From Prorocentrum cordatum (taxonomy: Eukaryota > Sar > Dinophyceae > Prorocentrales > Prorocentraceae), in assembly GCA_963575745.1 (NCBI GenBank), contig CAUYUJ010007469.1, forward strand, positions 123,716 to 187,715: a stretch of DNA of 64,000 nucleotides. The letters are read 5' to 3'. This document shows, in pieces, positions 21,066 through 31,194 of the stretch. Numbering within the stretch: the stretch's first letter is position 1; each line of letters starts with the position of its first letter. A program made the position numbers and the translations under genes. Under the pieces are notes generated by a model. It searched no databases. It was given only the letters and a program-made list of their open reading frames with translations, and was not told the DNA's origin.

Positions 21066-21285
21066 TCGAAGAAGAAGGAGGAGGAAAAGAAGAAGAAGAA
21101 GGAGAAAAACAAGAAGAAGGAAAAGAACATATCATAATACAAACAATCATAATATGAAGAGGGGGCCCCCTGGCGGCGCCTCCGGCGCCGCACCTGGCGC
21201 GCCAGGGAGGGGGGTCCAGCGCGGATCCAAGAAATCCGTGCGGAGCGCCACAAGTTTATGTTTATGGCGTTTCTTCCTCTTCTAG
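21066..21285 (+). mobile_element. I-family foldback element, copy I4
   Basis: Left end TCGAAGAAGAAGGAGG, right end TTTCTTCCTCTTCTAG. The core GGCGGCGCCTCCGGCGCCGC and the right stem CAGCGCGGATCCAAGAAATCC are intact, but most of the left stem is lost. The right end TTCTAG gives an acceptor, and the following bases from 21286 form an open, protein-like frame (EEAKAAHEVHIHRQ). Confidence 0.7.
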
Positions 21286-21504
21286 GCTGCCGCGCAGCCC
21301 GAAGAGGCGAAAGCGGCCCATGAAGTCCACATCCACCGCCAGACTCCGTCCACATCCGCTGCCGCGGGGTCTTGGCCTGGGATTTCCAGGGGTGGTATGG
21401 CCACGGCTGTCTGCCCGCTGCAGGGGGCGGCAGATGTCCGCCTCCACTGCTCCCGGAGACCCCAGGGCGCGGCCCTGCGGCGAAACATACACTGGAGGCC
21501 CATG

Positions 21505-21655
21505 CCAGGAAATACCCTGCTTGCCCCCAGTGTGCTCTGGGTTCTTGGGTTTCGATGGTTTTGCTATGGAAAGCGTGACGTTCCCACGCCAAACACCGAT
21601 GAACGCCTTGGGTTTTCAGGGCTGGGGTTCTTCTGGAAGGTCTCTTGTGGTCTAT
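21505..21655 (+). repeat. Z-family dispersed repeat, copy 2
   Basis: Carries ACCCTGCTTGCCCCC, GGGTTTCGATGGTTTTGC, GGAAAGCGTGACG, CCCACGCC and TCTTCTGGAAGG in the same order as the copies at 9970, 29830 and 37245. A bare I-family left stem (AGGTCCGCGCGGATTCC) follows at 21680. Confidence 0.7.
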
Positions 21656-22189
21656 CCCCTCTTGTAAACGTGAAACTCAGAGGTCCGCGCGGATTCCTTG
21701 ACGCGCATGTCCATGAGGTCCGACGTGGCGATATCTGCAACATCGTGAGAAACCACGGCTGGAGCCCCGGACCCCAGCTTCCTGCGCCATTGTCCGAGCT
21801 CGATCGATCTGTCAGGGTCCCGGGCTCAAGCGACGGGCGCAAGACCGCCCGGCCCGAAGTTGAGACGCCAGGATCTCAGGGGCCGCTCTGGTGTGAGGCT
21901 TCGGGCTGCGCGCGGACAGCCCCGCTCCTCAGGTAGTCCCGGCGGGCTTCCACGGGCTCCCCGAGGATCCGGAGCCCCCACACGGTGCTGTGACCACACC
22001 GTGTGGTGAGCCAGTGGGGATTCGGGGCCACCGCGCGCTTCTGGGACTCGAGTCGCTCTTCGAGGACGTCTCGGGCGCTCGGGGGCCCCTGCAGAGTCCC
22101 AATTGCTCGGGCGGTGACGGACCGTGCCGCACGGCCTGTCACCGCACCGCCTTGGGATGTCCCCGGGAGCAGTCCCAGCTGGCCTCAGC

Positions 22190-22330
22190 TAGGGGAACAA
22201 AAAGTGGCATAAACATAAGAACTCGGAGGTCCGCGCGGATCTCTCGGATCGGCGCTGGACCCCCCTCACTGGCGCGCGGAGCGCGCCGGGGGCGGCGCCG
22301 GAGGCGCCGCCGGGGGGCCCCAGCGCTGAC
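22190..22330 (+). mobile_element. I-family foldback element, copy I6 (right arm truncated)
   Basis: Begins TAGGGGAACAAAAAGTGG, then CATAAACATAAG, GGTCCGCGCGGATCTCTCGG and the GC core. After CCCCAGCGCTGAC the right stem and terminal inverted repeat are absent. Confidence 0.75.
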
Positions 22331-22509
22331 AGCAGGCCCCTCGCACAGCTCGAGGCGGCCCCGACAGCACCCCAGGGCTCCCAGGGGGCACGGGGCGCCC
22401 CATGCATGGGGGCGCCTCCGGAGGCGGCGCCAGACGGCTGCGGAGGCCGCCCCCAGGCTGATGTGACTCGGGGGGCCGGCCGAGACTGCTCGGGAGCTGA
22501 GATTCTGCA

Positions 22510-22753
22510 CGCACGAAATGGGTACGGAAAGAATGGGTACGCCCTACCTGGACGCCCGAAATGGGTACGGAAAGAATGGGTATACAATGCCCAACAGCAG
22601 TTCCTGTTCGTTTTGAACAGGACTCGCTGTCCGCGCCGCCGCGGCCTGTGTCCATTCGAGACAGAAGGCCGCCTGCCCGACAGCGGCCGCTGTTGATTTG
22701 GGAAAAATTGTTGCTGGGCATTGTACCCATTTTTTCCGTACCCATTTCGGGCG
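22510..22753 (+). mobile_element. J-family MITE, copy 1, with duplicated left end
   Basis: The complete element is 22553-22753. Its left terminus CGCCCGAAATGGGTACGG is matched by the right terminus CCGTACCCATTTCGGGCG; internal arms ATGCCCAACAGCA and TGCTGGGCAT extend the pairing. A second copy of the left terminus (GCACGAAATGGGTACGG) sits 40 bp upstream. A full second element is at 58855-59056. No coding capacity. Confidence 0.85.
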
Positions 22754-22789
22754 TCCGGCTTATAGCCTTGGTCACCAAAAGGAATGTCG

Positions 22790-22960
22790 ACACCAAGAAA
22801 GTGCCGAAATGGCAGGCTTTTCACGCGTTGGGCCCCGGGAGGCGATACACACTTGACGCTTCGCTGGCGTGTCGGGCATACTCTGTTTCGATACTTTTAT
22901 GGGGTGGGTGCTTGAAACCAGTTTTGAACTGTTAGACCTCGAGTACGATGGGAACACCAC
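22790..22960 (+). repeat. P-family dispersed repeat, copy 1
   Basis: GAAAGTGCCGAAATGGCAGG, GCGTTGGGCCC, GGAGGCGATAC and TGTTTCGATACTT recur with small changes at 63718-63850. The second copy ends in GGTGGTCCTGGAGTAGGATG where this one reads CTCGAGTACGATGGG. Confidence 0.7.
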
Positions 22961-23035
22961 AACTCGGCAGGCCCGTGGAGGCTAGCGGGGACTTCCTGAG
23001 GTAGCTGTCGGTGCGCAGCTCGAAGCATCACCAGG

Positions 23036-23223
23036 CCCCAGACATGCGACGTCGTGATTTTTTCAGGACGACGCCCCTTGAGATCCCGATCCTTCCCCTG
23101 GACCGGTTTTTCATCCCGACTCGTTTCTTGACGGTCCCGAGGCCTGGCGAGGGCCCCTCGGGGCCGAAAACAGCAAAAATCGCCCGCCCTGATGTTCTGA
23201 CGACGCGTGCATCCTGTCTGGGG
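23036..23223 (-). mobile_element. Y-family TIR element, copy Y1 (inverted)
   Basis: Termini CCCCAGACATGCGACGTCG and GCATCCTGTCTGGGG are inverted repeats. The interior (GACCGGTTTTTCATCCCGAC, GAGGCCTGGCGAGGGCCC) is the complement of Y2 at 23453. About 188 bp. It lies on the 5' side of the exon at 23264. Confidence 0.8.
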
Positions 23224-23263
23224 CAGCCCGAAGCATCACGGGGCCGCTTCTCCTTCCTCTGAG

Positions 23264-23416
23264 CAGCGGGCGGCGCTGGAGCTCGGCTACCTGCGCGCCA
23301 AGCTGGCCTCGGCTGGCTCGGAGGAGGCAGGCGCCACGTGCCTGGCGCTGCTCTCGCAGGGCGCTGGCCAGATCCCGGCCCCACGCCTGGCCTCGCTGCA
23401 CCGAGTGAACGGCGAG
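23264..23416 (+). CDS. Internal exon of an unidentified gene (51 codons, phase 0-0)
   Basis: Acceptor CTTCTCCTTCCTCTGAG at 23263 is followed by an open frame that reads QRAALELGYLRAKLASAG, EEAGATCLALLSQGAGQ and ends LHRVNGE. The donor GAG|GTGCCA is at 23416/23417. It is exactly 153 nt, phase 0 at both sides, GC-rich at third positions and free of the repeat words around it. On the left lies inverted Y1; on the right the intron begins directly with the X2/Y2 nested repeat. The peptide looks helical, but I recognise no domain. The rest of the gene is not located; a possible next acceptor is the X2 end at 23836. Confidence 0.6.
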
Positions 23417-23428
23417 GTGCCAGGGTGC

Positions 23429-23836
23429 CGGGGCTCCTCTCGACGCCTCCGGCCCCAGACATGATCGCGTCGTGCCAAAGTCAGGACGGGCAGTTTTTCT
23501 CCATGTTCGGCTCCGGTGGGCCCTCGCCGGGCCTCGCGGGGCCGCGCCAAAAAACGACTCGGGACGAAGAACCGGTCACGGGGAAAGGGTCGGGACTTCC
23601 AGGGACGCCGTCCTGAGAAAATCAGGACGTCGCATGTCTGGGGCTCGATTCGGCTTCGATTCGGGCTCCGATTCCGATTCGACTTCGGCTTCCGGCTCGG
23701 ATGCCGGTCTCTCTCTCCCTGGACGCTTAGCTGGCCTGCCGATTTCCGCCGCTTCGACTTCTCCGCCGGTTGCCGCCGATCCGAGTTGTGTCGATCGCCG
23801 GTCCGAGTTATCGATTATATATTCTGGGCTCCCCTG
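23429..23836 (+). mobile_element. X-family introner-like element X2, split by a nested Y element
   Basis: The left piece (GGGGCTCCTCTCGACGCCTCC, 23429-23452) matches the start of X3. Y2 then intervenes, and X resumes at 23644 with CGATTCGGGCTCCGATTCC and GCCGATTTCCGCCG, ending TTCTGGGCTCCCCTGAG. It begins 12 bases after the donor of the 23264 exon and ends in AG, so X plus Y would make one intron of about 420 nt. Confidence 0.6.
23453..23643 (+). mobile_element. Y-family TIR element, copy Y2, nested in X2
   Basis: Starts CCCCAGACATGATCGCGTCG and ends GGACGTCGCATGTCTGGGG. It contains GGGCCCTCGCCGGGCCTCG and ACGACTCGGGACGAAGAACC. Other copies: 23036 (inverted), 35162, 41187, 42452, with decayed relatives at 28280 and 31470. 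Confidence 0.85.
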
Positions 23837-23869
23837 AGGTGCTCAAACGAGGCAAAGGAAGCCTATACC

Positions 23870-24005
23870 GTTACCCCCGCGCCTCGTTTTCACCTTTGTG
23901 GGCCTCCTCGGAGGCCCTCGTCGCCGCGGCTGGATTCGCCTCGAACTCCTTGTCGGAACGCGCCCCGGGAGAGGTCCGAGGGGTACTGGTATGGGTAGCT
24001 TTCCG
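23870..24005 (+). repeat. W-family dispersed repeat, copy 2
   Basis: TTTGTGGGCCTCCTCGGAGG, GCCGCGGCTGGATTCGCCTC, CCTTGTCGGAACGCGCCC and GGGAGAGGTCCGAGGGG. It follows the X2 end directly. Confidence 0.75.
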
Positions 24006-24378
24006 TCTCCCTGGGGAGGTGCAGCGCTTGGGCCTGATGCTCTCGCGGCTGCGCCCGATGCAGGCCATCTTGTAGACGTTTAGGCGTCGCTCCGCCCGCC
24101 CCCCTCAGCATCGTGTGGCCTATCCCCATCCCCACTGGACCATGGTGTCTCAGCCTTACCATCCCACCACCCCAGTTGGCAGTTGGGGATAGGCCCCTCG
24201 AAGCCCGACGAGAACCATAGCAAGGTGCATGGATCGGCCAGTAAGGGCCCAGCTCACGCCAGTGGGGCCCGGCCCAAGGATGCTCGCCCCAGGGTCGGGG
24301 GTCACTTGGCCTGGCACGCGCATCTGCACGGGAGCTGTGCGCTAAACCTGGGAGGAGGTCGTAGTCGCGCGGGGCCCG

Positions 24379-24515
24379 GACCGGGAAACATATCGGAAAC
24401 TGGAACGTATACACATTACAAGTGGCGGGCTGTTTTTCAATCCCAGGATTTTTAGAGGGTCGGGGACGACGTCGGGGTGGTGTGGTGTATACGTGTTTCC
24501 CAGTTTTCCCGTGGA
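24379..24515. other. Imperfect hairpin element, single copy
   Basis: GGGAAACATATCGGAAACTGG plus ACGTATACAC on the left is answered by GTGTATACGTGTTTCCCAG and TTTTCCCG on the right. AT-rich compared with its surroundings; further GTATACACC words follow to 24545. No second copy seen. Confidence 0.45.
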
Positions 24516-24839
24516 AACAACCAAAAAAGTATACACCAGGATGCCGCATACACCAGAACCCGTTTTCTTGTGCGAATCTCAGTGCGGGACCGGAAAAAGT
24601 ATCGGTGTATAAAGTTCGGTTCCTTAATCTATACTTCCAGGGCGTTCCGGAACGCTTTATCAGATCTCTCTGGAGCTCTCTGGGACGGCCGCGACGCCCG
24701 ATACGTCCACCAGAACTTAGGAGGGGACAAAAACTCACGGACAAAATGAATCGCTCTTCTGCGAGAATATATGGGAAAACATGGGAAGGTGGTGGGAGGA
24801 CGAACATCCAGAAAAGATGTGTAAAAACGATTGGAAGCC

Positions 24840-25445
24840 CTGGCATTTGGGAACCGTCGAACCCCCGAGATCACCGATGTATCCCGGCCCGATGTTGTCC
24901 TGGTCCTGGCTTCGTGTTGCGTGTTGGGAGTTGCTTTGGGCTGTGTTTGGGGTCGTCTGGGGGAGGCCCTTTTGAGCTCTGTCGGGGCCCGCCGGGAGCC
25001 TCTTGCAGGCGTCTTGGTGCCCCCCATGGGGTTCCCAGGGCCATCTTCTGGAGAGTCTGAGAGCCTTCTGGGGGCGTGGGTCGTCTTGGAGCGTTCTGGG
25101 GCCAGATTGGAGTCCTCTCGATGCCGTCTTGGAGACCAGCTGGGGGGCTTTGGGACCGTCTTGGGGCCACATTGGGGTTCAGGGCCTCCTGCACGCACCT
25201 TGCGCCGAAGAGTGGGGAGTGTTTGAAATGCGCGAAACAGGTATGGTGTTTGATGCAGTTTGGGAGGCTCTGCGCAAGCCGTCGTGTCTTGGATCCACAT
25301 TGGGAACAACGGGGGCCTGGCATGGAGGCCGCCCTGGGCCATCGTTGCTAGCCTTGGGCACGTGCTTCGGCCAGCACCGGCCATGCTGGAGCTAAGTCAG
25401 GGCATGTTGGAAGCTTCGAAGGCCCCGCAGGGCATCTTTGAGGCC
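24840..25445. repeat. Degenerate CTTGGGGCC-type array
   Basis: Same texture as 430-965, with GTCTTGGGGCC/TTTGGGACCGTCTTGG words. No coding signal. 25445-26560 beyond it holds C-rich and G-rich stretches and a palindromic GAAAACGAAAACG segment (25970-26030), but no gene. Confidence 0.6.
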
Positions 25446-26564
25446 CCCTTCTTACGGTCCCAGAGGTGCGTCAGGTGGCTCGTCGCGCTCCCCCCCCTGC
25501 CCTCCCCCCCCCGCTCCACCCCCCCCCTCCTCGAGCGACATCTCGGACCTTGGGGCCAGGGAGGGGGAGCATTGAGAGGGGGACAGCAAAGCACCCCAAA
25601 GCAAAGACTGCTGGGAGCATGCAGCGTCAGCGTGGCTGCCGACGTCGGCACGAGAGACCATGCACCCAGCGTGCAGTGGGGCCGCGCATCAAGAACACTT
25701 CTGTTTCTAGTCAGGGTCCCCTTGGTTTCTTCTCTTCGCGCGCCGCGCGGGAACCTCCCGCGTCGCTTGCAGAACTCTCTGCGTCCAGGGGTGCTCTGGG
25801 CTGCGCCCCCCAGTCGCACCCAGCGCGCGGGTCTTCAGGGCTGGGTGTCCTGCGAGGGTTTCCTGCGGCCGCGTCCGCACTGCCATGATTATGTGGCAGG
25901 GCTTGACCTAAACGGTGTTTTTTTTGATTTCGTGGGCCGTTGTCCTTTCGACTTCGTTTTGCGGCAAAGGCGGATTCGAGACAAAAGGGAGGGAAAACGA
26001 AAAGAAAACGAAAACGAAAAACACCGTTTGGGTTCAGCCCTGTTCTGTGGACCCCCAGAGGTCTCGACCCGCCTCCCAGGGCCAGGTCTCCGTCCCGACT
26101 CGTTTCGCAGACGGTCCCCCAGGCCCAGCGAGGGCCCCCAGAGGCCGAACATGGAGTCCAGGAGGGCATGTCTCTCGACAGGACGAATCTCCAAACATTG
26201 TCGTCGAACAAAACTAGTACGGGGACGAGTTTTCTGGCATGTGTTGATTCTGGTTTGAATCTGTTTTGACAGTGTTGGATTTTTGCTTCAGAAGCCGTCT
26301 GCAGGAGGACATGCCCGACCCAAAGATAGTAGAACACCGTGCGTCGCGATTGCTTTCGTGCGCGAGGCGAGGGGGTCTGGGGCCTCGCCTCCTGGCCGTC
26401 GGTGGCCCGGCGGATCCTGATGAGGCTGGCGGCGGAGGACCTGCCCCTCTCGCCGCAGGAGGGCGGCGGCGAGGCTCGGCGACTAGACAGCGGGTGATGG
26501 GCCAAGCTTCCGCCACTGCTACACATATGCAGGACGGGGGAAAAAGGGAGGGTGGGGAGGTCCT

Positions 26565-26665
26565 CCTCTCCTCCTCCTCCTCCTCCGCCTCCTCCTCCTC
26601 CTCCTCCTCCTGCTCCTCCGCCTCCTCCTCCTCCTCCTCCTCCTCCTCCTCCTCCTCCCTCTCCT
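26565..26665. repeat. (CTC)n pyrimidine tract
   Basis: CTC triplets with a few CGC/TGC interruptions, about 100 bp. Confidence 0.95.
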
Positions 26666-26777
26666 ACCTATGGTAGCGGTGGTGGAACATCGGCACACCA
26701 GCGGGCGTGGCTATACGCCAGGGTGTGGCTCGCGATCGGCGCCGCTGGGGCTCAGGGGCCACCGCGTTGCCCCAAAG

Positions 26778-26976
26778 TAGGGGAACGAACAATGACAGAG
26801 ACATGATAGCTCGGAGGTCCGCGCGGATTTCTCGGATCGGCGCTGGGGCCCCCCTGCCGGCGCCCCTGGCGCCGCTCCTGGCGCGGTCAGCGCGCCAGGG
26901 AGGGGGGGGTCCAGTGCAGATCCAAGAAATCTGCGCGGACCTCTGATTTTTTTGTATGTTGATGTCAATTACAAAG
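26778..26976 (+). mobile_element. I-family foldback element, copy I7, with likely AAAG target duplication
   Basis: TAGGGGAACGAACAATGACAG opens the element, with GGTCCGCGCGGATTTCTCGG, core GGCGCCCCTGGCGCCGC and right stem GATCCAAGAAATCTGCGCGG. It ends TGATGTCAATTA. AAAG precedes the element (26774-26777) and CAAAG follows it, consistent with a short target-site duplication; the following GTTTGAGG is open sequence. Confidence 0.8.
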
Positions 26977-27139
26977 GTTTGAGGAGCCCTCGTCGGGGCG
27001 CGCCCCTAACGAGGCCCTGCGCCTCTCCTGCGGTGCCTTCTGCCCAGACCTGCGAGGCGGATCCAGCAGTGCTCACATAGGCGCCCCGGAAGCTCAGTTA
27101 TCCTGCCGAAGGACCCAGCCAAATGCAGTTGTGCGTGCC

Positions 27140-28020
27140 GCGGTTGTGAGTATCGTCTTCGGTGGAGCTCCCTTTGGAGCGACGAACCGTGTGAAGGGTG
27201 TGTCGAAATTGATGCGAAGGACGCATGCGAGCACTGCCACTTGGGCCTCCTGTGGGGCCTCCCCACGAGGCCAAGAAGCGCGTGAGGGGTACAACGGTGT
27301 GCCGTAATGGGTGCGGGGGATGCGTGCGAGAGACGCCATTGGGGCAGTGGGTAGAACTCCCTATGGGGCCACGAAACGTGTGAGGGGGGTGCCGACATGG
27401 GTGGCGGGGACGCATGCGAACGGTGCCATTGGGACCTGCGGTGGAGCTCCCCATGGGGCCACGAAGCGTGTGAGGCGCGTGCCTGAATGGATGGCGGGGA
27501 CGCATGAGAGCGGTGACAGTGAGACCTTCAGTGGAGCTCCCTATGGCCCTATGGGGCCACGAAGCGTGCGAGGGGTGCGCCAAGATTGGTGGTGGGGGCG
27601 CGTGCGAACGGTCCACTGGGATCTTCGGTGGAGCTCCCCATGGGGCCACGAAGCGTGTGAGGAGTGTGCCGAAGTTGGTTGCGGGTGCGCATACGAACGG
27701 TGCCACTGGGACCTTCGGTGGAGCTCGCCATGGGGCTACGAAGCGTGTGAGGGGTGTGTCGACATGGGTGGCGGGGACGCATGCGAACGGTGCCACTGAG
27801 ACCTTCGGTGGAGCTCCCCCACGACATGTTTGAGGGGTGTGCCGACACGGGTGGCGGGACGCATGCGAACGGCGCCATTCAGACCTTCGGTGAGGCTCCT
27901 ATGGGGCCACGAAGCGAGGGGTCTGCCGAAATGCGTGGCGGGGACGCATGCGAACGGTGCCATTGGGACCCCTGTGGGGCCACGAAGAAACGTGTGAAGG
28001 GTGTGCCGAAACAGAGACAT
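27140..28020. repeat. About 92-bp minisatellite, nine to ten units
   Basis: Unit words: GGTGGAGCTCCCCATGGGG, CCACGAAGCGTGTGAGG, GTGCCGA, GGTGGCGGGGACGCATGCG and AACGGTGCCATTGGGACC. Spacing is 84-96 bases. The - strand stays open across six units (27796-27098) because several units are multiples of three. No splice or start signals, so I treat it as noncoding. Confidence 0.9.
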
Positions 28021-28269
28021 GCGGAGAGTACAGGCAGGGATGGCAGGAGAGATGAACGGGGAGGAACGCGGGGCGCGCTGTCTGTACAAAATGAGGACCC
28101 AACACCACAGGATTGCTGGGGAAACGGCGTTCACAAAGCGAACCCCGATCGTCGAACCTCGAACCTTTGAGCATATCCCCCTCCTTTGCGTTGCGCACAG
28201 ATCTCTGTCGAGGTTCTCGCCCGCCACCCCCCGGGCACGGGTTGCAAACCACACCCTCTGTAGACCACG

Positions 28270-28405
28270 CCCCCCAGACTCCCGACGTCGTGATTTTTTC
28301 GTGGCGCGACACCTAGAGGAGGTCTCGACCCATTCCCCGGGGACCACCTCCTGCATCCCGAGGCGACATTCACACGGCCCCGGGGCCCTTCGAGGGCACC
28401 CAGTC
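28270..28405 (-). mobile_element. Y-family element, decayed copy
   Basis: CCCCAGACTCCCGACGTCG opens it and GATTTTTTCGTGG follows, as in inverted copy Y1. The right end is not recognisable. It lies next to the dispersed words GCCCGCC and GGGTTGCAAACCACACCC also seen at 3070-3130. Confidence 0.5.
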
Positions 28406-28585
28406 GGGTGTTGCTAGAAGTTCCCCTGCCCCGAGGTGCCCCCAGGATTTCCAACGAGGCCCCCGCGGCCTCCAAAGCACCCCTCACGAGGCTCAGAGGG
28501 CCCCAGGGGCTCCAGAAGGTAGCGAAACGATGGGAGCGCCTTGGGCCAGGGGGACCTTTAGCGACCCCCGACCCAGAGGCAGGAA

Positions 28586-28763
28586 CTAGCGTTAACTCGG
28601 GCCCGTCCCTCTACGGGGGGAAAATTCAAAAATAGGCAAAAAATAGTCGGGGGACTATGTTTGGAGCATTTTGGGGCATCTTTTGAATATGTTTATTGAG
28701 GTATTTTTTTGTATTTTTCGTCCACAATCGGCCTGTAGGGAGACAGGCCCGACATAACACTAG
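28586..28763 (+). mobile_element. T-family MITE, copy 1
   Basis: Left terminus CTAGCGTTAACTCGGG, then GTCCCTCTACGGGGGG. Right terminus CGGCCTGTAGGGAGACAGG, then CCCGACATAACACTAG. The interior is AT-rich (AAATAGTCGG, TTTTGAATATGTTTATTGAG). A second copy is at 50832-51004. Confidence 0.8.
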
Positions 28764-29194
28764 CGACAAAACCTGGTCGTGATGTTCTTCGCGACCCGTG
28801 GGGGTCTGGCCCCTCGCAGTCGCCGAGAGAGGCGGCAGACCCGGCAGGGCCGCCCGGCGGCGGGGCGGAGGCGCCCAGCGGCGGCGCGGGCGGCGGCCCG
28901 CGGCCGCCGCAGGCCGCGACCGCCGCGTGGCTGTCCAGGACGATGTCGGCGCTGACCGCGGACGCCAGGGGGCGGAAAGTCTCGGGAGGGAAAAAGCCAC
29001 CCCGGCCGCGACAGTCGTGGCGTCTGCGAAGCGGCCCTGGGCGTTCTTCCTGAACGGCCCTGCCCTGTTCGATTCCTTCCTTGGGTGCGTTCCTCAAACG
29101 GCTTCGCATGTCGGGGTGCCAATTATGGGGAGGGGATTCTCTGGTCTCTAGAGAAGGCGCAGCTGTCACCAGGTTTAAGAACAGCCTTAGCGTC

Positions 29195-29340
29195 GGCTGG
29201 GGGGGTCTGAGGCGGCCCAGAACTGGCTCCGGCGTGCAGGAAGGGGCGGCGAGGTTCGAGGGTCTGGGTTCGACGATGTTTCCGGCCTCTGGGGGCCGTT
29301 TCTTGGCCCTGGGCTGTTTCCGGCCTCTGGGGGCCGTTTC
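29195..29340 (+). repeat. H-family dispersed repeat, copy 2
   Basis: GGCTGGGGGGGTCTGAGGC, AACTGGCTCCGGCGTGCAGG, GAGGTTCGAGGGTCTGGG and GGCCTCTGGGGGCCGTTTC; the last phrase is duplicated at 29317-29343. Confidence 0.65.
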
Positions 29341-29447
29341 TTCCCCTCCTGGCCGACTTTATGGGGCTCCGACCCCTTCAGACTCCCCGGCCCCCTCCAA
29401 GAACGACACCTGTTTTGGAGGAGAACCCTTCTGTTCTTCGCCGTTGA

Positions 29448-29638
29448 TCGAAGAAGAAAAACGCGGTAAGCATAAACTATTGGCGCCCCACGCGGATTCC
29501 TTGGATCCGCGCGGGGCCCCCCTGTCGGCGCCTCTGGCAACAGTTTAGGCTTATGCTGTTGTGGATTCGTCTTCTTTTTCGTCTTCTTCGTCTCCTACGC
29601 CAGGAAGTTCATGCTTATGCTGTTTGTTGTTCTTCTAG
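29448..29638 (+). mobile_element. I-family foldback element, copy I8 (rearranged right end)
   Basis: Left end TCGAAGAAGAAAAACGCGG with AAGCATAAACTATTGGCGCC. The centre is shortened (GGATCCGCGCGGGGC, GTCGGCGCC). Two right-end copies follow in tandem: TTAGGCTTATGCTG near 29550 and TTCATGCTTATGCTG near 29607, ending GTTGTTCTTCTAG. Confidence 0.7.
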
Positions 29639-29829
29639 TTGAGCTCTCCACCTTGGGATGCTCTTCGTGTTCGGTTTATCGTTGGGGCCTGGGGTCCTCA
29701 GCGACGGGGCTCATGTTGACCGCTGCTGCTACCATTCCCGCACTTTCGCTCTCTCGGGTCCCCTGCATGGGAGGCCCTCGTCGCCACGGCTGAACTCGCC
29801 CCGACATTCCCTACAGTGGAGACCAATGG

Positions 29830-29990
29830 CAAGAAACACCCTGCTTGCCTCCGAGGGGCCCTGGATCGTTTTTGGTTACACTGGTTTTGTCATGGAGAGC
29901 GTGACGCTCCCACACCAGAAGTCCATGGACGCACTGGGGTCTCAGGGCGAGGTTCCTCGTGGAAGGTTTCTAGTGGCCGAGCTCCCGTTG
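29830..29990 (+). repeat. Z-family dispersed repeat, copy 3
   Basis: AGAAACACCCTGCTTGCCTC, GGAGAGCGTGACGCTCC, CCCACACCAGAAG and GTGGAAGGTTTCTAGTGG. Confidence 0.7.
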
Positions 29991-30161
29991 TGAGCGTGTC
30001 GCCCGAGGGCTCCACGGGAAGGGCAGGCGAGACGGCAGAGGAGCCCCACACCGCGGGGGGGCCGGGAGCCCGAGACCGCCGCGCCCGGCAGCCGTTTCGC
30101 TCGAGATGCCGCCGCGATGCGTTCGGGAACTCCGCTCTTCCCCCTTCCGTGCCGGCCACAT

Positions 30162-30299
30162 CTTGGCATCGTTCGGACGTGTGCATCTTCCCTCGGCGAG
30201 AACCATCGAGGACCATCCTGGACCATCGAGCACAAAAAACACACACACACACACGAAACCGAACAATGCACGGGAAATGGACGTCCGAGCGAAGGCAAG
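30162..30299 (+). mobile_element. M-family MITE, copy c, with ACAT target duplication
   Basis: CTTGGCATCGTTCGGACGTG on the left and GACGTCCGAGCGAAGGCAAG on the right. ACAT occurs immediately before (30158-30161) and immediately after (30300-30303), the clearest target-site duplication in the family. A (CA)n run is expanded inside. Confidence 0.85.
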
Positions 30300-30754
30300 A
30301 CATGTTCGGCGCGCGCAGCGACGATCCCTGGAACGATCGGAGGTGGATCGACGCGTCGATGAAGGAATTGGCCGCTTTCGGTTCGCGAGGGGGCGTCGCG
30401 GCCGTCATGTTTGCGGGTCCAGGTCCGTCGGTTTCGGTCCCAGGCCGTTTTCCCTAAGGGGAGGCTTACCAAAGGGAGGTTTGTCCACCGCCGAGTTGGG
30501 CGCGCGCAGCTGCGATCCCTCGAACGAGCACAGACGAAGGTGCACATGGCCCCGGTCTCGCCGAAAAACGCTGGCCACATGCTTGGCCCGGGCGGCCACG
30601 CGGCCGTGCACGTGGCCGCGTGCTCTCGCCCCTGTCCTGGCCGGTCTCGCCCCCGTGCTGCCGCCTCGTGCCTCTCGGCCCGCCCCCTCGTGCCCCTGCT
30701 GCTGCGAGGGTGTTCCGACAGAGGGTGCCCCTCGCCCGCTCGGGGCCCCTGGCA

Positions 30755-31040
30755 GGCCCGCGTCGCCACGGCTGGGTCCGCCTCGAGGTCCTGGCCAGAG
30801 CGCGGCCCGGGAGGAGTCCGGGGAGGAGGCGGCGCGCCGCCTCCTCCCCCCGCCCCCCCGAGGGCTGCCAAAACAGGCCTGAGCCAAAGCGCGCGCGCGC
30901 GGCGGAAATCCTTCTCCCCCTCCTCCTCCTCCTCCTCCTCCTCCTCCTCCTCCTCCTCCTCCTCCTCCTCCTCCTCCGCCTCCTCCCCCTCCGCGGAGGA
31001 GGGGGAGGCGGCGGAGGAGGAGGCGACGGAGGAGGACGTG
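30755..31040. repeat. W-family remnant followed by (CTC)n tract
   Basis: 30755-30830 carries CGCGTCGCCACGGCTGGG and GTCCTGGCCAGAGCGCG of the W repeat. 30905-30985 is (CTC)n, and 30995-31035 is its purine complement (GGAGGAGG), forming a potential hairpin. Confidence 0.75.
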
Positions 31041-31194
31041 CGGGATACGGGATGAAGCCACCGCGCCCCGGGTGTCGGTATACCTGCGGTCTCACCAGGA
31101 CGCAGGCGGCCAGCGGTGCGAGGTGGCGCCGCCGCCGGAGCCGCCGCAGCCCGCGCGCCGGCAGGCGTCCTGGGGGGAGGCGCTGAGCTTCGCG

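Noticed and set aside
27098-27796. 232-codon repetitive minus-strand protein
   Set aside because: Unit lengths vary (84-96), frames shift between units and no flanking exon signals exist.
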